The notes below the pieces were generated by a model that had not been told where the DNA came from, searched no databases, and was given only the letters and a program-made list of their open reading frames with translations. Positions 10,482 through 19,428 of a stretch of 64,000 nt of DNA are shown one piece after another. The position numbers were made by a program, and so were the translations under genes. Numbering within the stretch: the stretch's first letter is position 1; each line of letters starts with the position of its first letter. Source of the stretch: Pedobacter frigidisoli (lineage in GTDB: Bacteria; Bacteroidota; Bacteroidia; Sphingobacteriales; Sphingobacteriaceae); NCBI RefSeq assembly GCF_004331675.1, contig NZ_SJSN01000002.1, forward strand, positions 135,956 to 199,955, read 5' to 3'.

Positions 10482-13400
10482 ATGTTTCTGAATGTACATT
10501 CTTCATACAGCTTAAAATACGGAACGATTGATATTAAGGGAATCGTTAGGCAAGCCCGTGCCTTAGGTATTCATCAAATGGTTTTAACAGACATTAATAA
10601 TTCTACCGGAGCAATTGAGTTTATTCGCGAATGCTATCAACAAGGAATTGCCAAAGAACCCGATGAAGTGCAAAAAGGTAACATTCCATATCTCATCAAG
10701 CCAATTGCAGGTATAGAGTTTAGGAAAGATAAAGAGCTAATATATGTTGGCATTGCAAAAAATAAGGAAGGGATGCGGGAGCTTAATGAATTTTTGAGCC
10801 ATCATAACATTCACGATATTCCTTTACCTAATGATGCACCTGCTCTTGAAAATGCTTTTTTTATTTATCCCTTTGCAAAAACTTTCAGCCGAGATTTAAA
10901 TAAAAATGAGTTTGTTGGTATTAAAAGCGCCCAATTAAACCATCTCTATAAACATCCATTACTGCAACAAACAGAAAAATTGGTGATTTTGCATCCTGTT
11001 ACAGTGAGCGATAGAATCGAACATCGTTTGCACGAATATTTGAGGGCAATTGAGTTGAATACACTTTTAACTATGGTACCAGATGATGCGAAATGCGCTA
11101 AAGACGAATACTTGATTTCTGAGGAGGAGTTAAAAACCAAATTTGATCGGTTCCCTTTCATGGTGGAAAATACGCAGAAATTGATGGATGCTTGTGATTT
11201 GAGTATTTATTTTGAGCCCAGCTCGCAGCCAACATCGAAAAATAGATTTGCTTATTGCAAAGAGGGTGAAGCATTAGATAAAGTGCTCCTCAGGAGAATT
11301 GCATTTAAAGGTTTAGAATACCGTTATGGAAAAAACAATTCGGTGGCAATCGAGCGATTGGAAAAAGAGTTACGCATTATCGAATTCAAAAAATATTGTG
11401 GTTACTTTTTAATCACTTTCGATATTGTTCGCTATGCGATGGGTAAATGCAAGTTTTACCACGTTGGCAGAGGCTCCGGTGCGAACAGCATTGTAGCTTA
11501 TTGTTTGCGGATAACCGATGTAGATCCAATCGATCTTGATTTATATTTCGAACGGTTTCTGCATGAGAAACGAACAAGTCCTCCAGATTTTGATATCGAT
11601 TTTGCTTGGGATGAACGGGAAACTATCCAAAAATACATATTTAAAAAATACCCTACATGGCATGTTGCGTTTTTAGGTACAATGAGCACGTTTAAAGATC
11701 GGGCAATTATTCGCGAAATTGGTAAAGTGCTAGGATTGCCAAAAGGTGAGATCGATAGTTTTACTGATCCAACAAAAGAACAGGAAAATAAAAAAAATGC
11801 TACTTATCGAAAATTGGTGGCGGTTCATCAACACATGAAAAGTATGCCAAACCAACGTTCAATTCATGCCGGCGGAATTCTGATTTCTGAAGAACCGATC
11901 ACTTATTATACCGCTTTAGATCTACCTCCAAAAGGATTTGTAACGGTACAATGGGATATGTACGAGGCGGAAGCAATTGGCTACGAAAAATTCGATATCT
12001 TAAGTCAGCGGGGTATTGGACATATCCGGGAAGCAGTTCAACTTATAAAAAAAAATCGTGGTAGAGATATTGATATCCATGATTTTAAGACTTTTAAAAC
12101 TGATCCAAAACTTAATGGTATACTAAAAGAGGGAGAGCCAATTGGATGCTTTTATATTGAATCTCCCGCCATGAGGCAATTGTTAAAAAAGCTAAAGTGT
12201 GAGGATTATTTGACATTAGTTGCCGCCAGTTCAATTATTCGACCAGGTGTAGCCAGCTCCGGAATGATGAAATCTTACATCGAACGCTATCATGCACCAG
12301 ATAAGGTGGTTTACCTCTGTAAAGAAATGGAAGAGCGACTGAAAGATACCTATGGTGTTATGGTTTATCAGGAAGACGTAATTAAGGTTTGTCACTATTT
12401 TGCAGGCTTGGATTTAGCAGATGCAGATGTATTGCGTAAGGCAATGAGTGGCAAATATCGATCTAAACTAGCTTTTGAAGAATTGGTCAGTAAATTTTTT
12501 ATATCTGCTCGAAAACAAGGACATTCAGAAGAATTAATTACAGAAGTGTGGCGACAGATTTCTTCTTTCGCCGGCTATAGTTTTTCGAAAGCACATTCCG
12601 CATCTTTTGCCGTAGAAAGTTATCAAAGCCTCTACCTCAAAACCTATTACCCAAAAGAATTTATGGTGGCTGTGCTAAATAATTACGGTGGGTTTTACAC
12701 CCGTTGGGTTTACGTTCATGAGTTGCAGAAAACGGGAGCGAAAGTGCATTTACCTTGTGTAAACCATAGCGATGATGTGGTTAATATTAAAGGAAATGAC
12801 GCCTACTTAGGTTTTGTAGGTGTACAGGGATTGGAAAATAAGTTTATTCAGGGCATTCCAAATGAGCGTAATTTAAATGGGCCATTCAAGGATTTGGAGC
12901 AGTTTGTGAAGAGAACGCAAATTACGTTGGAGCAAGCAATTTTATTAATCAGATTGGGGGCTTTGCGATTTACAGGAAAGGACAAGAAAACTTTGTTATG
13001 GGATATTTATACTTATTTGGGACATAATCAGAAGCGTGTAAATTCAGCTGAGTTATTCAATATCGATCATAAAGAATACAAGCTGCCAGATTTGGAAAAT
13101 TCGGCAATTGAAGATGCTTATACAGAACTCGAGTTACTTGATTTTCCCTTAAACTTTAATATGTTCGATTTTTTAAAAACAGGCTATCGTGGAGACGTAA
13201 TGGCCGCAGAATTGAACAACCATGTTGGGAAAACCGTAAAAATGGTCGGGAATTACGTTTGCGAAAAAACGGTACACACCATTAAGAATACAAAGATGTG
13301 GTTTGGTACTTTTTTAGATGCTAAAGGTGATTTCTTCGATACTACACATTTTCCAAATACAACACCAATGTATCCTTTTAAAGGAAAAGGTTGCTACTTA

Positions 13401-13499
13401 ATTTTAGGTAAGGTAGTAGAGGATTTTGGCTTCCCAAGTATCGAGGTTCTAAAGTTTGCAAAATTGGATATACAGATGAATCCAGTAGCGATTGATTAA
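10482..13499 (+). CDS. DNA polymerase III alpha subunit, DnaE2-like (error-prone type)
   Basis: 1005 aa, shorter than replicative DnaE (about 1150-1200). N-terminal PHP domain (about 1-75). Palm aspartates D369 and D371 in SPPDFDIDFAW, and the third probably D505 in EKFDIL. A helix-hairpin-helix/finger region follows (YSFSKAHSASFAVESYQSLY, about 700), then an OB-fold tail. In the PHP domain the usual TDH motif reads TDI and HxH reads HSS, so metal ligands of an active proofreading PHP are missing. The short length, weakened PHP and neighbouring DinB point to the translesion DnaE2 role rather than replication. It ends just before the Fic operators; no terminator is seen. Confidence 0.88.
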   Translation: MFLNVHSSYSLKYGTIDIKGIVRQARALGIHQMVLTDINNSTGAIEFIRECYQQGIAKEPDEVQKGNIPYLIKPIAGIEFRKDKELIYVGIAKNKEGMRELNEFLSHHNIHDIPLPNDAPALENAFFIYPFAKTFSRDLNKNEFVGIKSAQLNHLYKHPLLQQTEKLVILHPVTVSDRIEHRLHEYLRAIELNTLLTMVPDDAKCAKDEYLISEEELKTKFDRFPFMVENTQKLMDACDLSIYFEPSSQPTSKNRFAYCKEGEALDKVLLRRIAFKGLEYRYGKNNSVAIERLEKELRIIEFKKYCGYFLITFDIVRYAMGKCKFYHVGRGSGANSIVAYCLRITDVDPIDLDLYFERFLHEKRTSPPDFDIDFAWDERETIQKYIFKKYPTWHVAFLGTMSTFKDRAIIREIGKVLGLPKGEIDSFTDPTKEQENKKNATYRKLVAVHQHMKSMPNQRSIHAGGILISEEPITYYTALDLPPKGFVTVQWDMYEAEAIGYEKFDILSQRGIGHIREAVQLIKKNRGRDIDIHDFKTFKTDPKLNGILKEGEPIGCFYIESPAMRQLLKKLKCEDYLTLVAASSIIRPGVASSGMMKSYIERYHAPDKVVYLCKEMEERLKDTYGVMVYQEDVIKVCHYFAGLDLADADVLRKAMSGKYRSKLAFEELVSKFFISARKQGHSEELITEVWRQISSFAGYSFSKAHSASFAVESYQSLYLKTYYPKEFMVAVLNNYGGFYTRWVYVHELQKTGAKVHLPCVNHSDDVVNIKGNDAYLGFVGVQGLENKFIQGIPNERNLNGPFKDLEQFVKRTQITLEQAILLIRLGALRFTGKDKKTLLWDIYTYLGHNQKRVNSAELFNIDHKEYKLPDLENSAIEDAYTELELLDFPLNFNMFDFLKTGYRGDVMAAELNNHVGKTVKMVGNYVCEKTVHTIKNTKMWFGTFLDAKGDFFDTTHFPNTTPMYPFKGKGCYLILGKVVEDFGFPSIEVLKFAKLDIQMNPVAID

Positions 13500-13501
13500 T
13501 C

Positions 13502-13532
13502 ATGAGCCGAATATGATTGCTAATCGGCTCAT
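13502..13532. promoter_or_regulatory. Long inverted repeat 1 upstream of fic
   Basis: ATGAGCCGAATA (13502-13513) and TAATCGGCTCAT (13521-13532) are 12-bp arms with one mismatch and a 7-bp spacer. The second repeat (13548-13576) has the same arm core, GAGCCGA/TCGGCTC, and the same spacer length. Confidence 0.75.
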
Positions 13533-13547
13533 AATTTGGCTATTTTT

Positions 13548-13576
13548 TGAGCCGAATAAATCGTATATTCGGCTCA
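13548..13576. promoter_or_regulatory. Long inverted repeat 2, touching the fic start codon
   Basis: TGAGCCGAATA (13548-13558) and TATTCGGCTCA (13566-13576) form a perfect 11-bp inverted repeat with a 7-bp spacer. The last base is the A of the fic ATG. The centres of the two repeats are 45 bp apart. A weak -7-like box (TAATTTGG, 13532-13539) lies between them. Likely operators for the wHTH of the Fic protein itself. Confidence 0.75.
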
Positions 13577-14682
13577 TGAAATACAATTGGGAGCTGTCAG
13601 ACTGGCCTAATTTTACTTTTTCGTTAACGAATATCGAGCGAAAGCTATACGATTTTGCACAGGAAACGGGTGAAGTTAATGCCCTATTAAAGTCTTTGCC
13701 TAATGATGTTAGACAAGAGACCATACTCGAAATGATATTAGCCGAAGCCATAAAGACATCGGCGATTGAAAGCGAATTTCTTAGTAGGGAAGATGTAATG
13801 TCATCGATTAAGAATAATCTTGGGATAAACAAAACGCCAGAAATTGTTAAGGATAAAAGGGCTTCGGGAATTGCTGATTTAATGATTGATGTTAGAAACA
13901 AGTTTGCTGAAGATCTAAGTGAGCAAGTTTTATTCAATTGGCATAAGCTCTTATTCGCAAATAATAAAACTATAAATGTAGGGAGCTGGAGAACAGGCGA
14001 TGAAAAAATGCAAGTGGTTTCTGGGCGCTTGGGGAATGAGCAAGTACATTTCGAAGCTCCGCCATCTTCTAGTGTATCAAAAGAGATGAATCGTTTTTTC
14101 GAATGGTTCAATCGGACATCACCAAACAAAGAGACCGAGATTAAAGATCCGATCATAAGAGCGGCGATTGCGCATCTTTATTTTGAATCCATTCATCCTT
14201 ACGAAGACGGTAATGGCCGAATTGGAAGAGCTATTGCAGAAAAAGCAATTTCACAAACACTGGGCAGGCCTGTTTCGCTTAGTTTATCTAAGACTATTGA
14301 AAGTGATAAAGCTAAATATTACCAGGCCTTAAAAAATGCTCAAAAAAGTAATGAGATAACTGATTGGTTAATTTATTTTGTAGATGTAGTCTTAAATGCC
14401 CAGATTGAAGCCAAAAAGATGATTGATTTTACATTGAATAAAATAAAAGTATTTGATTTTTTTAAAGAGACATTAAATGAAAGACAGCAGAAAGTATTAC
14501 AAAAAATGTACAGTTTTGGTTTGGATGGTTTCATAGGCGGAATGAGCACTAAAAAGTATATCTCAATAACTGGCACCTCGAAAGCAACTGCTACTCGTGA
14601 TCTTCAAGCACTAGAAAACTTAGGTGTTTTAGTTGCTTCTGGTGGTGGAAGAAGCATTCACTATAATTTAAATTATACATGA
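13576..14682 (+). CDS. Fic family AMP-transferase with DUF4172-like N-terminus and C-terminal wHTH
   Basis: 368 aa. The frame is open further upstream, but ATG 13576 was chosen because it gives the usual start MKYNWELSDWPNFTF and follows the operators. An N-terminal DUF4172-like region holds an inhibitory-helix-like motif TSAIESE (S62, E65). The Fic core motif HPYEDGNGRIGR (H207-R218) is complete, so catalysis (AMP transfer from ATP to a protein hydroxyl) should be possible. The C-terminal part (about 320-368, STKKYISITGTSKATATRDLQALENLGVL) is a winged helix-turn-helix, probably autoregulatory on the two inverted repeats. The stop overlaps the next gene's start (ATGA). The target protein is unknown. 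Confidence 0.9.
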   Translation: MKYNWELSDWPNFTFSLTNIERKLYDFAQETGEVNALLKSLPNDVRQETILEMILAEAIKTSAIESEFLSREDVMSSIKNNLGINKTPEIVKDKRASGIADLMIDVRNKFAEDLSEQVLFNWHKLLFANNKTINVGSWRTGDEKMQVVSGRLGNEQVHFEAPPSSSVSKEMNRFFEWFNRTSPNKETEIKDPIIRAAIAHLYFESIHPYEDGNGRIGRAIAEKAISQTLGRPVSLSLSKTIESDKAKYYQALKNAQKSNEITDWLIYFVDVVLNAQIEAKKMIDFTLNKIKVFDFFKETLNERQQKVLQKMYSFGLDGFIGGMSTKKYISITGTSKATATRDLQALENLGVLVASGGGRSIHYNLNYT

Positions 14683-15191
14683 TCCACTTCAAGGCAGAAA
14701 TAGAGCGTTTCGAACAAATGGGCGAAAAAACGGGTTGGAGCTACGTTTTTATTCCAGCAGCTCTGGCAAGCGAGATAAAGCCAGATTGTAAAAAAAGCTT
14801 TAGGGTAAAAGGTAAAATCGATCACATTGAAGTAGAGGGAATGGCAACCATGCCAATGGGAGAGGGCGATTTTATTTTAGCCTTGAAGACTGAAGTCCGT
14901 AAAAGGCTTAAAAAAGAAGCAGGTGCTAGTCTCGAACTTTTTCTGGAAGAAGATAAAGACTTTAAGGTAGAAATGCCTGAAGATTTGGAAATTTGCCTAT
15001 CAGAAGAAGAACATTTGATGCGCAATTTTTTAGAACAAGCTAAATCACATCAGAATTATTATATCAATTGGATTAATCAAGCCAAAACCGAAACTACTCG
15101 TACTAAACGTATTGTGATGACGATTACCGCTATGGATAAAAAACAAGATTTTGGAGCAATGATTAGGGAAAGCCAGGGGAAGAAGTTGTGA
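14679..15191 (+). CDS. YdeI/OmpD-associated, DUF1905-type protein
   Basis: 170 aa. The first half fits the DUF1905 beta fold (IHFKAEIERF, GWSYVFIPAALA, SFRVKGKIDH, VEGMATMPMGEGDFILALK). The second half has the YdeI-like helical end (SHQNYYINWINQAKTETTRTKRI), typically described as bacteriocin-protection or OmpD-associated; biochemical function unknown. Its ATG overlaps the fic stop by four bases, so the two are translationally coupled. Coupling may be incidental, as this family is common without Fic. Confidence 0.8.
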   Translation: MIHFKAEIERFEQMGEKTGWSYVFIPAALASEIKPDCKKSFRVKGKIDHIEVEGMATMPMGEGDFILALKTEVRKRLKKEAGASLELFLEEDKDFKVEMPEDLEICLSEEEHLMRNFLEQAKSHQNYYINWINQAKTETTRTKRIVMTITAMDKKQDFGAMIRESQGKKL

Positions 15192-15282
15192 GTTTTGAGT
15201 TCGGTGTTTTGAGTTTCATTGCAAAAATGAAAATAGGTCCGGAGTATTAAGTGCAAATAGAAAATACCTATTGACTATAGAC

Positions 15283-16017
15283 TTAAGACTTCCGACTATA
15301 TTCCCTAAACCAACTATTCACTTTCATTTGGATAACCCCTAAAAAGGCCTCTCTGAAAATACGTGTACTCATTTTAGAAGTTCCCTCAGTTCTATCGGTA
15401 AAAATAATTGGAACCTCAACCACGTTAAATCCGAATTTAATGGCTGTAAATTTCATTTCAATTTGAAAGGCATAACCAACAAATCTAATTTTATCCAAAG
15501 GGATAGTTTCCAGCACAATTCTACGATAACATTTAAAACCTGCCGTAGCATCCTGAATGGTAATTCGAGTAATAAAGCGAACATACATCGAGGCAAAATA
15601 CGACATTAAAACCCTGCCCATTGGCCAGTTTACAACATTAACACCTTTAACATATCTCGATCCGATGGAAACATCTGCGCCATTAACACAGGCATCGCGT
15701 AAACGAGCCAAATCATCTGGGTTGTGAGAAAAATCAGCATCCATTTCGAAAATGTAAGCATAATCTTTTTGTAAGGCCCAGTTAAAACCGTAAATGTAAG
15801 CAGTTCCTAAACCTTGTTTTCCTGAACGTTCCTCGATAAATAAATGCCCTTCGTATTCTTGTTGTAGTGACTTAACAATTTCGCCAGTGCCATCTGGAGA
15901 TCCGTCATCAACAATTAGAACATGAAAAGGCTGAGTTAAAGAAAATACCTTACGGATAATCTTTTCAATATTTTCCTTTTCATTGTAGGTAGGTATGATA
16001 ACTAAACTATCTGACAC
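15283..16017 (-). CDS. Polyprenol monophosphomannose synthase-like GT2 glycosyltransferase
   Basis: 244 aa, no membrane segment. GT-A fold motifs: VIIPTYNEKENI (start), VDDGSPDGT (nucleotide-binding), EMDADFSHNP (metal-binding DAD), and the family feature QDATAGFKCYRR. It resembles Dpm1-type enzymes that transfer mannose (or another sugar) from a nucleotide sugar to polyprenyl phosphate at the inner face of the membrane, giving donors for lipid or protein glycosylation. Its sugar is not readable from sequence. It lies at the end of a run of minus-strand genes, after the POT transporters, with 136 bp between. Confidence 0.9.
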   Translation of the reverse strand: MSDSLVIIPTYNEKENIEKIIRKVFSLTQPFHVLIVDDGSPDGTGEIVKSLQQEYEGHLFIEERSGKQGLGTAYIYGFNWALQKDYAYIFEMDADFSHNPDDLARLRDACVNGADVSIGSRYVKGVNVVNWPMGRVLMSYFASMYVRFITRITIQDATAGFKCYRRIVLETIPLDKIRFVGYAFQIEMKFTAIKFGFNVVEVPIIFTDRTEGTSKMSTRIFREAFLGVIQMKVNSWFREYSRKS

Positions 16018-16153
16018 GGTATTATAAATTTAAATTCACTTATGCTTGATGCTTTGGTCTTTTAGCTTTCAGCTTCTCGGGGGCGAAAGTAAATATTAAA
16101 AACGAAATAAACTGTATCTAGCGCATCAATACCAATTAATAATGGTTAAATAG

Positions 16154-17635
16154 TTATCTAACTTCTCCCATTAGTTTTTTAACCAATTGTGAAAAGATGA
16201 TTAAAGCCACTCCTGCAATTAAGGAATATAAGGCTAAAGATTTATAACCTTCAGTATAAGCCATCAATTTGGTCATTAAAGAAGCATTTTCAATACTCGA
16301 CATTTCTGCCCCCAATTTCCCAGCAGCCAATTGCCCAAAGGCACTAGAGAGGAACCAAAGTCCCATCATCATTCCAAACATTTTCTTTGGCGATAATTTA
16401 GTGATGATGGACATTCCGATTGGCCCTAAACATAGTTCGCCAAGCGTTAGTAGCAAATAAGCCAAGGTGAAAACATTTAATGAGCTTATGCCATCTGCTG
16501 TTGCAAAAAACCTAGTGGCGTAAAAAACATAGAAACTAAGCGCCAATAAAAGAAAACCAATTCCAAATTTAACGACCGTATTCGGCTCAATTTTACGTTT
16601 GTACAACCCAAGCCACAATATGCCAACAATCGGACTAAAAACGATCACGAAAAATGAGTTTACACTATTGTTAACCACGTTTGGATCAATATTAAAGAAG
16701 AGCAAACTATGGTCTAAATTATCTTTCGCAAATAAAGATAAGGAGCCTCCACTTTGTTCGGATATCGCCATAAAAATGAAATAGCAAAAAATAAAAACGA
16801 AAGCAGCCATCAACTTATATTGAGCTTTGCTATCCTTTAACATAGCTGTTTCGTATATGAAATAAATCATCGCCACAATGCCAATAGTGTACATAAAATA
16901 GTCGGTAAATGCAGTATTCTTTACCATGATAAATATGAAAGGAATGCAGATTAACGACCCAATGTAGGTTGCTATTTCGTATGTAGTTCTTTTTGTTTTT
17001 TCCAAATGCAGCAGAGGAGAATTACCAATAGGACCAAGGTGCTTTTTGGTGAAAATGAAAGTTCCTAATCCAAATGCCATAACCAAAGCCGCAGATAAAA
17101 AGCATAAATGCCAAGAAACATACTTACCTAAATAAATGCACATCGCTCCGCCTAATAAGCCGCCGATATTAATTCCTGCATAGAAAAGTCCGTAGCCAGC
17201 ATCTCTTCGATTATCCTTTTCATGATACAATTCTCCAACCATTGATGAAATGTTTGGTTTGAAGAAACCTGTTCCAATAATGGAAAGCGTTATGCCGATA
17301 TAAAATAAATCTTTTGGCGAAAAGGCTAAAATTAGGTTTCCAATAATCATTAAGGCACCTCCCCAAAAAAGGGATTTTTTAAACCCTAAAATTTTATCGG
17401 CAAATATTCCACCAATAAAAGTGAATGCATACACAAAAGCTTGGATGGCACCATACTGCAAATTCGATTTCTGATCGTTTAAGCCCAGTTGCTCTACCAT
17501 AAAGAAAGCCAAAACACCCCGCATTCCGTAAAAACAGAAACGTTCCCACATCTCAACCAACGATAAATACCATAACTGTTTTGGATATTTACCTTCGAAA
17601 TTTTGAATCTCTGCTATTGTAAGTTCTTTCTCCAT
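16154..17635 (-). CDS. POT/PTR family proton-coupled peptide transporter
   Basis: 493 aa with about 12-14 hydrophobic segments. Family signatures: EMWERFCFYGMRG near the start (the E-x-x-E-R-F-x-Y-Y-G motif, here with F in place of the first Y), the FYAGINIGGLLGG motif, and a GELCLGPIGMS segment in the C-terminal half. Imports di- and tripeptides with protons. It lies 62 bp after a paralogue on the same strand, with a terminator between them, so it probably has its own promoter or is only partly co-transcribed. Confidence 0.93.
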   Translation of the reverse strand: MEKELTIAEIQNFEGKYPKQLWYLSLVEMWERFCFYGMRGVLAFFMVEQLGLNDQKSNLQYGAIQAFVYAFTFIGGIFADKILGFKKSLFWGGALMIIGNLILAFSPKDLFYIGITLSIIGTGFFKPNISSMVGELYHEKDNRRDAGYGLFYAGINIGGLLGGAMCIYLGKYVSWHLCFLSAALVMAFGLGTFIFTKKHLGPIGNSPLLHLEKTKRTTYEIATYIGSLICIPFIFIMVKNTAFTDYFMYTIGIVAMIYFIYETAMLKDSKAQYKLMAAFVFIFCYFIFMAISEQSGGSLSLFAKDNLDHSLLFFNIDPNVVNNSVNSFFVIVFSPIVGILWLGLYKRKIEPNTVVKFGIGFLLLALSFYVFYATRFFATADGISSLNVFTLAYLLLTLGELCLGPIGMSIITKLSPKKMFGMMMGLWFLSSAFGQLAAGKLGAEMSSIENASLMTKLMAYTEGYKSLALYSLIAGVALIIFSQLVKKLMGEVR

Positions 17636-17645
17636 CGATTAATTT

Positions 17646-17675
17646 AAAAGAAAAACCCACCATAGCGGTGGGTTT
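17646..17675 (-). terminator. Rho-independent terminator between the two POT genes (minus strand)
   Basis: Read on the minus strand: AAACCCACC, loop GCTAT, GGTGGGTTT, then TTCTTTT. Perfect 9-bp stem. It follows the upstream POT gene and lies only about 10 bp before the start codon of the next. Confidence 0.88.
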
Positions 17676-17697
17676 CAGTATTGAAAAAATAAATTTA

Positions 17698-19284
17698 TTA
17701 GTGAACGCCGTGCATCCATTTGCGTAGCAACGGACTTAATGCAAACATGATTAAACCCGCTACAACGGGGATAATTGTAAATATTAAAAAGAATGTTGAA
17801 ATAGAATATGTCGAGCTAATTTTATCAATCAAACCTCCAGTTGCACCCGCAAGGTAATTTCCAATTGCAGTACAGGTAAACCAAACACCAAACATTAAGC
17901 CTACATATTTTACTGGCGATAATTGACTCACATAAGATAGGCCAACTGGGGAAACACAAAGTTCGCCCACGGTGTGGAAGAAATAAGCGAAAACCAACCA
18001 AAACATGCTTACCTGTGCTACCGTTGCGCCTCGCGGAATATCAGATCCGCCGTAGGCTAAACCTGCAAAACCTAAGCCAACAAAGATTAACCCTAAACCG
18101 AACTTAACAGGGCCACTTGGGTTAAATTTAGTTTCCCATAATTTAGAGAAAAATGGTGCTAATGAAACAATAAAAAATGAATTTAAAATACCAAACCAAG
18201 ATGCTGGTACTTCTGTATTAACTGAATTAAATTCTTTTTGAACTTTCCATATTGCCAAGCCCCATATAATAACGAAACTTATTGCAGTGAAAATAACAGT
18301 AGCAGGATATTTTGCGAATATTTTTTTAGCCAATCCGAATAAAACAATCGACACGGCTAACAGTGGGAATATGGTTAAAGCAGCATCAGCCCATTTAAAG
18401 ATCGAGCTTGCATTTCCATCAAGATTTCTTAATGTATAATCCTTAGCAAAGATTGTCATAGATCCACCTGCTTGCTCAAATACCATCCAGAAGAATACCG
18501 TAAAGATTGAAAGAATAAAAATAACCAATAAACGCTGATTGGCTACCTTTTTAGGGATCTCATCTACAACTTCTACTTTTTTATTTGTGTTGTCAATTTT
18601 TGCACCTATTGTTCCAAATATTTTTTGTCCGAAATAGAATTGTAGCATACCGAAGAACATGAAGATACCTGCAAGGCCAAATCCCCAATGCCAGCCAACC
18701 TTTTCGCCTACATAGCCACACATTAATATGCCTAAAAATGCGCCAGAGTTAATACCCATGTAAAAAATGGTGTATGCAGCATGTTTTTTGTCACTGGTAA
18801 GTGGGTATAATTTACCAACCATCGATGAGATATTTGGTTTAAATAATCCATTTCCAACCATCATTAAAATAAGGCCTAAATAGAAAAAATTTGCACTGAA
18901 ACCCTCCATAGCCATTGATGCATGACCAAGCGTCATAATTAACGCTCCTAAAATAATTGCCTTGCGATAACCGGTTAACTTATCTGCAATTAAACCACCA
19001 ACAATAGGAGTAAGGTAAACTAATCCAGTGTACCAACCATATAAGCTCAACGCCTCAGGTCTAGTCCAATGCCAGCCACCTTTACTTATTTCGCTTACGA
19101 GAAAAAGTACCAATAACGCCCTCATTCCATAGTAACTAAACCTTTCCCACATTTCTGTGAAGAATAGTAAAAATAATCCTACAGGGTGATTGATTAACTT
19201 TTCATCTGATACGCCTTGCCTCTCTAAATGGAGATCAAGTTCCTTATCATGATCGATACTAATTGTTTCATTAGTTGCTTGCAT
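17698..19284 (-). CDS. POT/PTR family proton-coupled peptide transporter
   Basis: 528 aa, paralogue of the adjacent 493-aa transporter. Signatures: EMWERFSYYGMRALL and FYMGINSGAFLG, with VGELCVSPVGLSYVSQL in the second half. It has a longer N-terminal tail and a longer region around residue 290-380 than its neighbour. Both likely supply short peptides from protein breakdown. The two genes arose by duplication long ago (clear divergence outside the motifs). Confidence 0.93.
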   Translation of the reverse strand: MQATNETISIDHDKELDLHLERQGVSDEKLINHPVGLFLLFFTEMWERFSYYGMRALLVLFLVSEISKGGWHWTRPEALSLYGWYTGLVYLTPIVGGLIADKLTGYRKAIILGALIMTLGHASMAMEGFSANFFYLGLILMMVGNGLFKPNISSMVGKLYPLTSDKKHAAYTIFYMGINSGAFLGILMCGYVGEKVGWHWGFGLAGIFMFFGMLQFYFGQKIFGTIGAKIDNTNKKVEVVDEIPKKVANQRLLVIFILSIFTVFFWMVFEQAGGSMTIFAKDYTLRNLDGNASSIFKWADAALTIFPLLAVSIVLFGLAKKIFAKYPATVIFTAISFVIIWGLAIWKVQKEFNSVNTEVPASWFGILNSFFIVSLAPFFSKLWETKFNPSGPVKFGLGLIFVGLGFAGLAYGGSDIPRGATVAQVSMFWLVFAYFFHTVGELCVSPVGLSYVSQLSPVKYVGLMFGVWFTCTAIGNYLAGATGGLIDKISSTYSISTFFLIFTIIPVVAGLIMFALSPLLRKWMHGVH

Positions 19285-19428
19285 AAAACTTTGGTTGGTT
19301 TTAGTTTATGAATTCAGAATTTGTGTGTTGTTTAAGCTAGTTTGCAGGGCGCAATATAGTGAGCGAATGGCAAACTCACAAATTTTTAGCTGTAACGAAA
19401 GGTAATGATGTTGTTATTTTGGTAAATA

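Noticed and set aside
13500..14156. A 218-codon minus-strand frame opposite fic
   Set aside because: Fully antisense to a gene with intact Fic motifs; composition is that of a shadow frame, no domain seen.
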